From contig PZPK01000009.1 in NCBI GenBank assembly GCA_006212045.1, positions 1 to 64,000 of the forward strand: DNA of 64,000 nt, in the 5' to 3' direction. The DNA is from Oleiphilus sp. (GTDB lineage: Bacteria > Pseudomonadota > Gammaproteobacteria > Pseudomonadales > Oleiphilaceae). The position numbers and the translations under genes were made by a program. The notes beneath the pieces are model-generated. The model had not been told where the DNA came from. It ran no database searches and saw nothing but the letters and a program-made list of their open reading frames with translations. Below, in pieces: positions 1 through 10,333 of the stretch (its first letter is position 1; each line of letters opens with the position of its first letter).

Positions 1-89
1 AGAGTTGCATAGTCGCCTCCTTGGGTTGAGCGTAAGCCCTTTCGAGTTTATCTCTGGATGCCTCGGCTAGGGAGGCGACTTATGATTTT

Positions 90-285
90 CAGAGTCATTG
101 ATTCGACCGTCGTCGTCCTCGCGCAGGCAAGGAACCATTGTGTTGATAAGTTCGCGTTGTTTGGGGCTCGAACAGAATCAAGCTAATCAGTCTCAATCTA
201 AACAATGGATTCCTGCCTGCGCAGGAATGACGGTTGGGGGGAGCTTATTCTCGTGCGATCAATGGGATCAGAGTCATTGATCCGA
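90..285. repeat. REP-like inverted pair flanked by short direct repeats
   Basis: A perfect 8-bp stem with a CTGC loop sits at 209-228 (ATTCCTGC...GCAGGAAT). A degenerate inverted copy lies at about 112-140 and keeps the CGCAGGCA core and the following ACCATTGT. The pair is bracketed by direct repeats of CAGAGTCATTGATYCGA at 90-106 and 269-285. The arrangement looks like a BIME-type extragenic palindromic element. No gene is supported in 1-434; a 60-codon frame across the palindromes is not credible. Confidence 0.5.
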
Positions 286-397
286 TAACCCAGAAGGATC
301 AATGGACCTTTTACCCTCTTGGTGCCTTGTCTAAGTGTCAAAAGCGGCTAGGTTTTTTCTACAGCCTCGTTACAAGTTCTATGCGCAGCTTTGCTCT

Positions 398-418
398 TTG
401 TACTATGATGTAATACAA
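398..418. promoter_or_regulatory. Candidate ParD operator/promoter
   Basis: Arms TTGTA (398-402) and TACAA (414-418) form an inverted repeat around a TATGAT hexamer (404-409) that could be a -10 box. It ends about 25 nt before the antitoxin ATG, where ribbon-helix-helix antitoxins usually autoregulate. No good -35 box was seen. Confidence 0.35.
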
Positions 419-443
419 GTGAATACATTAAGAGGTGGATCAA

Positions 444-710
444 ATGGCTGTTACAAGTATTCGTCTAAATTCTGAAGTGGAAGCCCCACTGGAAAATTTG
501 GCTCGTAAACTAGACAGATCAAAAAACTATATTATAAATCAAGCCATTAAAGAGTTTTTGCAGCGGCAGTCAATGGATGATGCACGCTGGGAAGATACCC
601 TAGAAGCTTTAAACTCAATCAAATCCGGTAAAGCAATCGGTGGTAATGAGGTCTCTGCGTGGCTTGAAAGCTGGGGAAGCAATGAAGAGTTGGCGCCTCC
701 TAAAGAATGA
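444..710 (+). CDS. Ribbon-helix-helix antitoxin, ParD/CopG type
   Basis: About 88 residues. The N-terminus (AVTSIRLNSEVEAPLENLA) is the beta-strand plus helix pattern of MetJ/Arc/CopG DNA-binding antitoxins; the C-terminal half is acidic and would wrap the toxin. A GTG lies at 435 in the same frame, but the ATG at 444 is preferred because AGAGGTGG (431-438) sits at Shine-Dalgarno distance from it. The gene overlaps the toxin by the ATGA at 707-710, so the two are translationally coupled. By family knowledge the antitoxin neutralises its partner and represses the operon. The TA type is well supported, the exact subfamily less so. Confidence 0.85.
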   Translation: MAVTSIRLNSEVEAPLENLARKLDRSKNYIINQAIKEFLQRQSMDDARWEDTLEALNSIKSGKAIGGNEVSAWLESWGSNEELAPPKE

Positions 711-994
711 AGATTCAGTACTCACCGGAAGCCGTCGATGATTTAATTCGACTCAGAGAGTTCATCGCAGCTAAAAATCCATATGCAGCAAAACATGTTG
801 CACAAAAGCTTCTTTCAGGCATTGAAAAGCTCAAAGTTTTCCCTGAAATTGGTTTGTCTGTTCAGCAGTCACAAGACCCCGAAAAGATCAGAGATTTATT
901 TGTCACAAATTACACTGTGAGGTATCTGATAGGTCAAGAAACTATCTTTATACTTCGAGTTTGGCATGGCAAAGAAATTGGAAAAGACTTGTAA
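707..994 (+). CDS. parE: ParE/RelE-superfamily toxin
   Basis: 95 residues with the typical ParE opening (IQYSPEAVDDLIRLREFIA), a central basic helix with Pro-Glu-Ile-Gly (FPEIGLS) and a C-terminal strand ILRVWHGKE, all hallmarks of plasmid-stabilisation-type ParE/RelE folds. ParE members poison DNA gyrase whereas RelE members cleave mRNA; the sequence alone leans to ParE because of the H-G-K/R ending and the RHH partner. The start overlaps the antitoxin stop. The pair lies in an AT-rich accessory strip beside other orphan genes, consistent with horizontal acquisition. Confidence 0.85.
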   Translation: MKIQYSPEAVDDLIRLREFIAAKNPYAAKHVAQKLLSGIEKLKVFPEIGLSVQQSQDPEKIRDLFVTNYTVRYLIGQETIFILRVWHGKEIGKDL

Positions 995-1000
995 ATAGTA

Positions 1001-1417
1001 ATGGGCGGACCAGCAGGGTCCATCCACTTCACTTTTAACTTTAATCTTATGAATAGAATTACAAACAAGAATAAGAGGAATGCAACCGGCGAGTGGGCGC
1101 AGCACCCGAGACCATTCATAAAAAGGCTAGGAAACGCTAAGCTGCGAAAAGAGCCAATAGATAGAGAAGAAAGAAACCGTCGTTGGAGTAAGAGAAAACT
1201 CAAAAAATTTCGTCAAGCCCGGTTATGTCCGTTTTGTTTGTCGAATATTTTCAATCAATATATTGGTGCAACATATAAGCATCATGGTTCGTGCAAAGCG
1301 TGTGGAGCATTAAAACAAGGTTCAAAATGCAGCCATTGTAAATCTCAAGAAGTGTGGCGTTTAGGCGATAAAATCAAGTGTAAAAATTGTGGCAAAGAAT
1401 CAGAGAGCAACAGTTAG
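1001..1417 (+). CDS. Small basic zinc-ribbon protein, function unknown
   Basis: Up to 138 residues; the ATG at 1049 would give 122. Neither start has a clear ribosome site. The N-terminal half is very Lys/Arg rich (NRRWSKRKLKKFRQAR). The C-terminal half has four CxxC knuckles in order (CPFC, CKAC, CSHC, CKNC), enough for two zinc ribbons. Such proteins may bind nucleic acid, but nothing here identifies a role. It begins 7 nt after the toxin stop on the same strand and could be cotranscribed with it. Coding status is supported by the regular cysteine spacing; no family is recognised. Confidence 0.55.
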   Translation: MGGPAGSIHFTFNFNLMNRITNKNKRNATGEWAQHPRPFIKRLGNAKLRKEPIDREERNRRWSKRKLKKFRQARLCPFCLSNIFNQYIGATYKHHGSCKACGALKQGSKCSHCKSQEVWRLGDKIKCKNCGKESESNS

Positions 1418-1612
1418 CAAGGCTAGGCATATTCGCCCTCGAAGCGGTTTGAAGATAAAGGGGCCGCATCTATTTTTTGCCCGCGGCCATTGGAGACTTC
1501 AGAAGCCCCTACCGGTCAAGAGCCAAGGGGCGTTGATAGACAGTTTTCACACCGCCATCGACATTTTTAGATGCCCAAGAAGAGTATCTAATCTCCGTCG
1601 TCTCGTTTTGAA

Positions 1613-1822
1613 TCAGCAGTTGCCCTCAACAAGCTTCATTTTGGAACCTTTTTTCGTAGTATTCAAAAAAAAAGCCATATTCATACCAGCAAGCTCTTTA
1701 TTGAATTCGAAATCAAATTCAATATCAGGCTTAATCGGATCAAAAAAACAGTGCACAACATTCCATTCACCCCAACCATTATCAATGTAAATTTTTTGGA
1801 GTTCTTTCATTCTAGAAAACAC
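1613..1822 (-). pseudogene. Truncated YezG/DUF600-like immunity protein, C-terminal part
   Basis: A 65-69 residue frame (ATG at 1810 or GTG at 1822) reads MKELQKIYIDNGWGEWNVV then a Phe/Asp/Glu-rich strand region (FDPIKPDIEFDFEFN). This resembles the C-terminal half of YezG/DUF600 immunity proteins, which normally have about 90 more residues upstream. Here the frame begins only about 10 bp from a transposon-end-like repeat at 1831-1863, suggesting the 5' half was lost at that junction. No cognate LXG/polymorphic toxin is visible. The family assignment rests on recall of the W...FDP...DFEF pattern and is tentative. Confidence 0.35.
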
Positions 1823-1830
1823 CTGAAAGC

Positions 1831-1863
1831 AAAAAAGGGGTCGGGTCGAATAAAAAACGTACT
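1831..1863 (+). repeat. Solitary copy of the RAYT element end
   Basis: The core GGGGTCGGGTCGA plus a following TAAAAAACG and ACT matches the left end of the RAYT element at 27888-27915 with about two differences in 27 nt. The A-run before it also matches the right end read on the minus strand (28719 downward). No transposase lies nearby, so this is a non-autonomous or remnant copy. The rest of 1823-2222 holds only this repeat and the ars operator. Confidence 0.7.
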
Positions 1864-2160
1864 ACAAAATAGAAAGGGTGTCAGATCTATTTTTGAGCTG
1901 ATATCAGTTTTGACGAAACAGGTAATGAACCTCGTTTGGTCCGCTATTCTCACAAACCCAATGCAAACATGAGCGCGAGGGTGAACCATATCGCCAGATG
2001 AGCGAAAGCGGGCCCCGAAACACTAGCCAAATCACATAGCTGATGATCTTAAGCTGCCATTTCAACTCCACTCACTTTACCAAACTATCCTCGCCACCAC
2101 TGCCATTCGCATCCTTTCTTCACTTGAATGAAATTCTGCCTTAAATGAATTGATCGCCTT

Positions 2161-2185
2161 TATATGATATATGAAATATCATATA
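2161..2185. promoter_or_regulatory. ArsR-type palindromic operator before the ars operon
   Basis: A perfect 10-bp inverted repeat, TATATGATAT (2161-2170) and ATATCATATA (2176-2185), with a 5-nt spacer. It lies 38 nt before the ArsC-ArsR start and matches the AT-rich dyads bound by ArsR/SmtB repressors. A Shine-Dalgarno AGGAGGG follows at 2207-2213. Confidence 0.75.
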
Positions 2186-2222
2186 TTCGTTTATGCATAT
2201 ATTAACAGGAGGGCGGTGAAGC

Positions 2223-3005
2223 ATGGCTAAACAAAAAGTCCTATTCGTTTGCACAGGCAATTCAGCTCGCTCCCAAATCGCTGAGGTGCTGCTGCGAAAT
2301 GCGGCTGGAGATCTCTTCGACGTATATAGTGCTGGCACCGACCCTCAGGAAATACACCCCGAAACCGTTAGGGTGCTTGAAAAGTTTGGAGAGTCGGCTT
2401 CTGAACTGCGTTCCAAAGATATTTCCGAATTTGCAGGTTGGGATTTTGATTATGTGATCTCTCTGTGTGACAAAGCTCGCCAAGAGTGTCGCAGCGTTCC
2501 AAGTACGGGTAAAAAGCTGGAATGGAGTTTTGAAGATCCTCAGTTTCGCGCTTGTACCAGCCCCTTCGAAGTGACCTTGAATGAGATTAGTAATCGAATT
2601 TCGATGTTTGTACTGATTGAAACCAGGAAAAAACCGAAACCTCTTGAATTAGACCCGATACAGCTTTTCAAAAGCTTGAGCGATGAAGTGCGTCTTCGTT
2701 GTCTCATGCTTATTCAATACGAAGGTGAGTTATGTGTCTGTGAAATGATGGCGGCTCTTGATGAAATCCAGCCCAAGGTTTCCCGTCACCTTGCTTTACT
2801 GAAAAAAAACGGATTATTGGTTGATCGAAGACAAGGTCAGTGGATGTTCTACAGAATCAACCCTGAATTACCCTGCTGGGCAAAAACGGTACTTTCTGAA
2901 GCGACCGAAAACAATGTGGCGTTTATAACGCAAAGTTTACGCCGCCTGGAGGCGATGGGCGATCGACCGCAAAGGCAACTGGATAGCTGCAAATCATCAA
3001 ACTAA
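2223..3005 (+). CDS. ArsC (LMW-phosphatase type arsenate reductase) fused to ArsR repressor
   Basis: 260 residues in two domains. Residues 1-140 are a thioredoxin-coupled arsenate reductase: P-loop CTGNSAR with nucleophile C10, and relay cysteines C82 and C89, the same positions as in Bacillus subtilis ArsC. Residues about 144-240 are a winged-helix ArsR domain with the As(III) site C171-V-C173 (ELCVCEM) and recognition helix QPKVSRHLALLKKNG. The enzyme would reduce As(V) to As(III), and the repressor half would release the dyad at 2161-2185 when it binds As(III). First gene of the ars operon; Acr3 follows after 14 nt. ArsC-ArsR fusions are known but uncommon; sensing and substrate production then share one polypeptide. 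Confidence 0.92.
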   Translation: MAKQKVLFVCTGNSARSQIAEVLLRNAAGDLFDVYSAGTDPQEIHPETVRVLEKFGESASELRSKDISEFAGWDFDYVISLCDKARQECRSVPSTGKKLEWSFEDPQFRACTSPFEVTLNEISNRISMFVLIETRKKPKPLELDPIQLFKSLSDEVRLRCLMLIQYEGELCVCEMMAALDEIQPKVSRHLALLKKNGLLVDRRQGQWMFYRINPELPCWAKTVLSEATENNVAFITQSLRRLEAMGDRPQRQLDSCKSSN

Positions 3006-3019
3006 AACGGTAGGTATTA

Positions 3020-4036
3020 ATGGGAATTTTCGAACGTTATTTATCTTTATGGGTTGGACTTTGCATCATCGCGGGCGTGACGCTTGGAAATTTCATTCCG
3101 GAACAATTCGCCTTGATTGCCTCTTTGGAATGGGCCCACGTGAACCTTGTTGTCGCAGTGCTAATTTGGGTAATGATCTACCCCATGATGGTTCAAATTG
3201 ATTTCAGGGCAATCAAAGATGTCGGCAAGAAACCCAAAGGTTTAATTCTGACACTCGTGATTAACTGGCTGATCAAACCATTTTCCATGGCCGCATTAGG
3301 CTGGCTGTTTTTTAAAGTTTTCTTCGCCGACATCGTCGACGCGCAGAGTGCCAATGAATATATCGCAGGGATGATTTTGCTCGGTGTGGCACCTTGTACA
3401 GCGATGGTGTTTGTTTGGAGTCAATTAACCAAAGGTGACCCTAACTATACCCTGGTTCAGGTGTCGGTAAACGATATTATTATGATCTTTGCCTTTGCGC
3501 CGATCGCGGCATTTTTACTGGGTGTCAGCGATATCACGGTGCCTTGGGAGACATTGTTACTGTCCGTCGTTCTGTATGTAGTGCTGCCTTTAATTGCCGG
3601 GGTCATCACACGTCGAGGCCTTGAGAGAAATGGTAATGACCAACGATTGAATGCTTTTTTGCATGCATTGAAGCCCTGGTCCGTCATCGGCCTGCTTGGA
3701 ACCGTCATTCTGTTATTCGGTTTTCAAGCACAGACTATTCTTCAGCAACCGCAAACGATTGTGCTCATTGCAATACCGCTACTTGTCCAAACCTACGGTA
3801 TCTTTGTGCTCGGCTACACAGGAGCAAAGCTATTGAAGCTACCTCACAGTGTTGCTGCACCCGCCTGTTTGATCGGCACGTCGAACTTTTTTGAGCTCGC
3901 AGTTGCCGTGGCTATTTCACTATTCGGACTACACTCAGGTGCCGCACTCGCCACCGTGGTCGGCGTGCTGGTAGAGGTTCCTGTGATGCTGTCTTTAGTG
4001 TATCTCGCAAACCGGACGCGACACTGGTTTGCATAA
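3020..4036 (+). CDS. acr3: Arsenite efflux permease Acr3
   Basis: 338 residues, about ten transmembrane segments of the BASS/Acr3 type. The signature [11 protein letters not shown] (residues about 120-130) carries the conserved cysteine of Acr3 transporters, and an NDIIMI segment follows. It extrudes As(OH)2O- through the inner membrane using the proton motive force. GGTAGGT at 3009-3015 is the ribosome site. Length is normal for the family (about 340-350). It lies between the ArsC-ArsR fusion and the GAPDH-ArsJ pair, so the operon exports both arsenite and arsenylated triose phosphate. Confidence 0.93.
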   Translation: MGIFERYLSLWVGLCIIAGVTLGNFIPEQFALIASLEWAHVNLVVAVLIWVMIYPMMVQIDFRAIKDVGKKPKGLILTLVINWLIKPFSMAALGWLFFKVFFADIVDAQSANEYIAGMILLGVAPCTAMVFVWSQLTKGDPNYTLVQVSVNDIIMIFAFAPIAAFLLGVSDITVPWETLLLSVVLYVVLPLIAGVITRRGLERNGNDQRLNAFLHALKPWSVIGLLGTVILLFGFQAQTILQQPQTIVLIAIPLLVQTYGIFVLGYTGAKLLKLPHSVAAPACLIGTSNFFELAVAVAISLFGLHSGAALATVVGVLVEVPVMLSLVYLANRTRHWFA

Positions 4037-4051
4037 GATACGGGAGAGTTC

Positions 4052-4213
4052 ATGCACCCTTTCGACATATTAGAATTCAATAGTGGCAGGAGATTTACTT
4101 TAACGCGATGCATTGGCACGAAGGGGACAGGCCTCGATACCTTATTGGAGGCCGGTACTGACGCATCCAACACATACCATCTATTTACAGAAACATTATT
4201 CAATTTGAGGTAA
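4052..4213 (+). CDS. 53-residue ORF inside the ars operon, possibly a phosphatase remnant
   Basis: An ATG at 4052 with CGGGAGAG upstream opens a 53-codon frame ending TAA at 4211-4213, two bases before the GAPDH start. It fills the only gap in the operon. The start ([19 protein letters not shown] then IGTKG) resembles, from memory, the N-terminus of CDKN3-like tyrosine phosphatases found in some GAPDH-ArsJ operons, where a TPCPGTK motif occurs; here the Pro and Cys differ (TRCIGTKG) and the catalytic domain is absent. Either an internally deleted relic or a genuine small protein. The reading frame and spacing are seen directly; the homology is inference. Confidence 0.5.
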   Translation: MHPFDILEFNSGRRFTLTRCIGTKGTGLDTLLEAGTDASNTYHLFTETLFNLR

Positions 4214-4215
4214 CT

Positions 4216-5226
4216 ATGACCATTAAAGTAGGTATCAACGGCTTTGGCCGCATGGGTCGACTAACCATGCGAGCAGCATTTGATTGGAACGATGTTGAGA
4301 TTGTTCAGATTAATGACCCGGCTGGCAATGCGGCTACCCTGGCACACTTACTCACATTCGATTCGGTTCATGGCAAATGGCGTCATGAGGCGACTCATGA
4401 GAATGAAACGGTGCTGGTCGCAGATAAGCGCATTGTCTGCACACAGAATAAAGCCATTGGCGAGACAGACTGGTCAGCTTGCGACATCGTGATTGAGGCA
4501 AGTGGCAAAATGAAATCCAGGGCGCTACTTCAAGCTTATCTCGATCAGGGCGTCAAACGTATGGTTGTCACTGCACCGGTGAAAGAAGAAGGCGTACTCA
4601 ATGTAGTCATGGGGGTCAATCACCACCTCTACGACAAGTCTCGGTTCCCTATCGTCACGGCTGCGTCGTGTACCACAAACTGCCTGGCACCTGTGGTTAA
4701 AATCATTCACGAAAAGCTTGGTATCGTGCACGGTTCGATGACCACAATTCACGACATCACAAACACCCAAACTATTCTGGATGCGCCACACAAGGATTTA
4801 CGTCGTGCGCGGGCCTGCGGCATGAGTTTGATTCCAACGACAACCGGCTCTGCTACGGCAATTACACATATCTTCCCTGAGTTGAAAGGCAAGTTGAATG
4901 GCCACGCGGTGCGTGTCCCCCTCGCAAATGCCTCATTGACAGATTGTGTTTTTGAGGTGAGCCGTGCGACATCAGTCGAAGAGGTAAACGCGTTCTTGAA
5001 AGAGGCGGCTGAGAATGAACTTAAAGACATCCTGGGTTACGAAGATCGTCCACTGGTATCGATCGACTATAAGACTGATCCACGCTCTAGCATCATCGAT
5101 GCGCTATCGACCATGGTCGTCAACGGTACTCAAGTGAAACTCTATGCCTGGTATGACAATGAATGGGGCTACGCAAATCGTACTGCAGAGTTAATGCACA
5201 TGATCGGCCAGATGGATAAGGAATAA
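4216..5226 (+). CDS. gap: Glyceraldehyde-3-phosphate dehydrogenase of the ars operon
   Basis: 336 residues. Rossmann motif INGFGRMGR at 7-15 and active-site ASCTTNC with catalytic C152. GAPDHs encoded beside arsJ use arsenate in place of phosphate to make 1-arseno-3-phosphoglycerate, which ArsJ exports and which then breaks down outside the cell, giving arsenate resistance without reduction. GAGG at 4206-4210 is the ribosome site. The adjacency to arsJ (5 nt gap) argues for this specialised role and not central glycolysis. Confidence 0.93.
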   Translation: MTIKVGINGFGRMGRLTMRAAFDWNDVEIVQINDPAGNAATLAHLLTFDSVHGKWRHEATHENETVLVADKRIVCTQNKAIGETDWSACDIVIEASGKMKSRALLQAYLDQGVKRMVVTAPVKEEGVLNVVMGVNHHLYDKSRFPIVTAASCTTNCLAPVVKIIHEKLGIVHGSMTTIHDITNTQTILDAPHKDLRRARACGMSLIPTTTGSATAITHIFPELKGKLNGHAVRVPLANASLTDCVFEVSRATSVEEVNAFLKEAAENELKDILGYEDRPLVSIDYKTDPRSSIIDALSTMVVNGTQVKLYAWYDNEWGYANRTAELMHMIGQMDKE

Positions 5227-5231
5227 GCCCA

Positions 5232-6455
5232 ATGCGATGGCTGGCGCAACTGTCTCCTGAAATCCGCCAATACATGCTGGTCACAGGTAATTACTGGGCG
5301 TTTACCCTGACCGATGGCGCATTACGAATGCTCGTGGTGCTCTATTTTCACGGTCTTGGCTATCGCCCCTTGGAAATCGCCATGCTATTTATTTTTTATG
5401 AGATTTTTGGCGTGATCACCAATCTAATCGGTGGCTGGTTGGGAGCCCGGCTCGGCCTGAATCGGACCATGAATATTGGTTTGTCTATCCAGATTGTTGC
5501 GCTCGGCATGCTACTGGTTCCGTCAGCACTGCTCACCGTACCTTGGGTGATGGCGGCACAGGCCTTGTCCGGCATTGCCAAAGACCTCAATAAAATGAGC
5601 GCTAAAAGCTCTATTAAGTTGCTCGTGCCTTCGGATGCACAGGGTCAGCTCTTCAAATGGGTTGCTATTCTGACCGGCTCTAAGAATGCCCTGAAAGGAG
5701 CCGGTTTTTTCCTCGGCGGCGCTTTACTGTCTGTCCTGGGCTTTAAAGGTGCCGTGCTTGGCATGGCTTTGGCGCTGTTACTGGTTTGGATATCCAGCCT
5801 GATCAGTCTCAGGAAAGATTTAGGCAAAGCTAAAAGCAAACCTAAATTCAAGGAGATATTCTCCAAAAGCCGCGCCATTAATTACCTGTCAGCCGCAAGG
5901 ATGTTCCTGTTTGGCTCACGGGACGTCTGGTTTGTGGTGGCGCTACCGGTTTACCTGGCCAGTGAGTTTGGTTGGGATCACTGGACTGTCGGCGGTTTTC
6001 TCGCCATCTGGATTATCGGGTACGGCCTTGTGCAAGGCTTTGCACCCAGGTTGACGGGCAAGAGTTCAGGAAAAGTGCCCGATGGCCGACATGCCTTTGG
6101 TTGGGCGACTGCCCTGGGTGTTATCCCGGTTTTTATTGCGGGTGCGTTTACCTTTCAATGGCATGTACAAGAGACGCTGCTGGGTGGTCTGCTAATATTC
6201 GGCGTTCTATTCGCAATCAATTCTTCGTTGCATAGTTACCTCATTGTCAGCTACGCCGGGGAAGATGGTGTGTCATTGGATGTCGGGTTCTATTACATGG
6301 CCAATGCCATGGGTAGGCTTATAGGTACTGTATTGTCTGGCTGGCTATTCCAGGACTACGGATTGGCACTATGCCTATGGGTTTCAGCCGGATTTATCTT
6401 CCTGACCGCGCTCATCTCAATTGGCCTGCCTAAGCACTCGATACCAGCGCGATGA
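5232..6455 (+). CDS. arsJ: ArsJ, organoarsenical (1-arseno-3-phosphoglycerate) MFS exporter
   Basis: 407 residues, MFS-like with about 11-12 membrane spans. The N-terminal stretch NYWAFTLTDGALRMLVVL and the DLNKMSAKSSIKLLVP loop are features of ArsJ. It exports 1-arseno-3-phosphoglycerate produced by the neighbouring GAPDH. AAGGAA within the end of gap provides its ribosome site. It is the last gene of the operon; the stretch 6456-6713 after it holds no gene, only the hairpin at 6638-6665. Confidence 0.92.
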   Translation: MRWLAQLSPEIRQYMLVTGNYWAFTLTDGALRMLVVLYFHGLGYRPLEIAMLFIFYEIFGVITNLIGGWLGARLGLNRTMNIGLSIQIVALGMLLVPSALLTVPWVMAAQALSGIAKDLNKMSAKSSIKLLVPSDAQGQLFKWVAILTGSKNALKGAGFFLGGALLSVLGFKGAVLGMALALLLVWISSLISLRKDLGKAKSKPKFKEIFSKSRAINYLSAARMFLFGSRDVWFVVALPVYLASEFGWDHWTVGGFLAIWIIGYGLVQGFAPRLTGKSSGKVPDGRHAFGWATALGVIPVFIAGAFTFQWHVQETLLGGLLIFGVLFAINSSLHSYLIVSYAGEDGVSLDVGFYYMANAMGRLIGTVLSGWLFQDYGLALCLWVSAGFIFLTALISIGLPKHSIPAR

Positions 6456-6637
6456 AGCACATTCAAATAGCGAGTGGGGGCATATACACACCACTCACTT
6501 TTATCTTTAGTTATTCTTAACGGATGTATTCGTTTCCCTCTTTAACAATGTCGAGGCTTTGGGTGAGCCTAATCATTCAGAACCCCATGTCTTGGGCGTC
6601 AGACTTACCGCTCCTGTTGGCAAAATGCCTGACACAA

Positions 6638-6665
6638 AAAAGGGGAAGCCGTTGCTTCCCCTTTT
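6638..6665. terminator. Bidirectional intrinsic terminator between arsJ and icd
   Basis: Perfect 12-bp stem AAAAGGGGAAGC / GCTTCCCCTTTT with loop CGTT. On the minus strand it is followed by six T residues, serving icd; on the plus strand the arm itself ends in TTTT, serving the ars operon. Confidence 0.88.
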
Positions 6666-6713
6666 GATTCACGCTCAGGAACGCTGCCTGAGTCGCCGCC
6701 ATCGGCGTTAGCG

Positions 6714-9146
<2,433 letters not shown>

Positions 9147-9243
9147 TTAGGCTAGCGTTGCCCGAGACAGAATACCGGTAAATGATGACAGAAAGTTTGC
9201 GATCTTTTTGTTCAACCTTTCCCGAACCGGTCCTGGTCAGCGT

Positions 9244-9903
9244 TTACTGAAATGCGCCTTCGTCTATCAGTTCTGAAAGCAATGCTCCGAATGAGGCCTC
9301 AAGACCACGGCGCTCATCGTCGGGTTTTACCGTACGTTGATACACTTTCAGGTCATTTATGCCCGCCACCAGCTCCACAGAACCGGCATTGGATTCGAAT
9401 GCACCCATCAGCATCCGCTCGTCTCTGCTGCGCTTATCATAGAGCTCTGCATTGACCACCAGACAGTGGACCGCCGTCGCCGGAAAGGCGCCCAACGTCA
9501 ACAGGGACAGGGTATAGCTGGCATTCAATTCCGCAGACTCAACGCCGTCGACACAGGCTCCGCCATCGGGAACCGCGCTTTTAATATCCAGCACATACTC
9601 AGCTTCGGATTCAGCCACCAGGGTAAATCCATAGTGACGGGCAACAATCCTTGCAATCGCCAACACTGTATCGGCATCACTGTGCAGCGTGTGCAATGCG
9701 CTGCTGTCCTGAAAAGAAGTCCTGATATTTTGCCCGGTCACTGCCAGCAAGGTATCGATTGCGGAGCTGCGATCGGTCGCAATGGATACCCGACGAACAT
9801 CCGACTGAGTCGTGGAACACGCCGAAGTCATTGCTACGACAGCGAGAATTCCACACATCAGAAGCTGTTTTTTCAACCAAGCATACGCTGTGCATGCCTT
9901 CAC
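9244..9903 (-). CDS. Probable outer-membrane lipoprotein coupled to folX
   Basis: 219 residues from a GTG at 9903 that overlaps the folX stop codon (GTGA), with GGGAG about ten bases upstream; the longer frame to 10005 only re-reads folX in another phase. A basic start, hydrophobic stretch and lipobox TSAC with modified Cys at about residue 29 make it a lipoprotein. The mature part (about 190 residues) has two further cysteines (GGACVDG and AVHCLVV) that could form a disulfide and several strand-like segments. No family recognised. Overlap with folX implies coupled translation, though a functional link to pterins is not evident. Confidence 0.75.
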   Translation of the reverse strand: MKACTAYAWLKKQLLMCGILAVVAMTSACSTTQSDVRRVSIATDRSSAIDTLLAVTGQNIRTSFQDSSALHTLHSDADTVLAIARIVARHYGFTLVAESEAEYVLDIKSAVPDGGACVDGVESAELNASYTLSLLTLGAFPATAVHCLVVNAELYDKRSRDERMLMGAFESNAGSVELVAGINDLKVYQRTVKPDDERRGLEASFGALLSELIDEGAFQ

Positions 9904-10289
9904 GAAGGAATATCTCCCGGCGCCTGTTTGCGTTGCGCCCGCAAGGTAATCGAAACCGAATCTGCAAATCGCAAGGCGTGAGGTTTTTCGATGGAGACCC
10001 GGCAAGCCGTCACCTGATCGAAGCCCATAATCAGCTCCAGCACATCTGCCGTAAGTTTCTCCAATAGTTTGAAACGTCCTGATTCGACGAGTTGAATCAC
10101 AGACTTGGTAATGATCTTGTAATCAAGCGCCTGCAACTCGCTATCGCTCTGACACGCCTGTGTCGCCGGATAACGGATACTGGCATTGATGACAACATCC
10201 TGTTTTTTTTCTGTCTCTTCGGGATTGAACCCGATATACGTGCGCAAACGGAGATTGGTTATATTGATCTCCGCCTCATCCAATATCAC
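9900..10289 (-). CDS. folX: Dihydroneopterin triphosphate 2'-epimerase FolX
   Basis: 129 residues, a FolB/FolX tunnelling-fold enzyme. It follows E. coli FolX closely in its landmarks: NLRLRTYIGF, EEETEKKQDVVIN, SIRYPA, RFKLLEKLTADVL and HALRFADSVSITL. FolX epimerises dihydroneopterin triphosphate at C2' of the side chain; FolB would be the main alternative, but the LRLRT start and the LLEKL helix favour FolX. Ends in the start codon of the lipoprotein gene; about 45 nt separate it from the solute-binding protein gene downstream of 10334 on the same strand. Confidence 0.88.
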   Translation of the reverse strand: MILDEAEINITNLRLRTYIGFNPEETEKKQDVVINASIRYPATQACQSDSELQALDYKIITKSVIQLVESGRFKLLEKLTADVLELIMGFDQVTACRVSIEKPHALRFADSVSITLRAQRKQAPGDIPS

Positions 10290-10333
10290 TTGTATGCCAC
10301 CTTGCGTTAAGAAATGAATATACCTGCCGGCAA

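Noticed and set aside
1389-1790. A 133-codon plus-strand frame
   Set aside because: It overlaps the immunity-like fragment antisense, lacks a ribosome site and has no recognisable domain.
1-1822. An integron cassette array, suggested by the mix of TA, zinc-ribbon and immunity-like genes
   Set aside because: No attC-like paired core sites (GTTRRRY with inverse core) could be found between the genes, and the fragment lies on the opposite strand.
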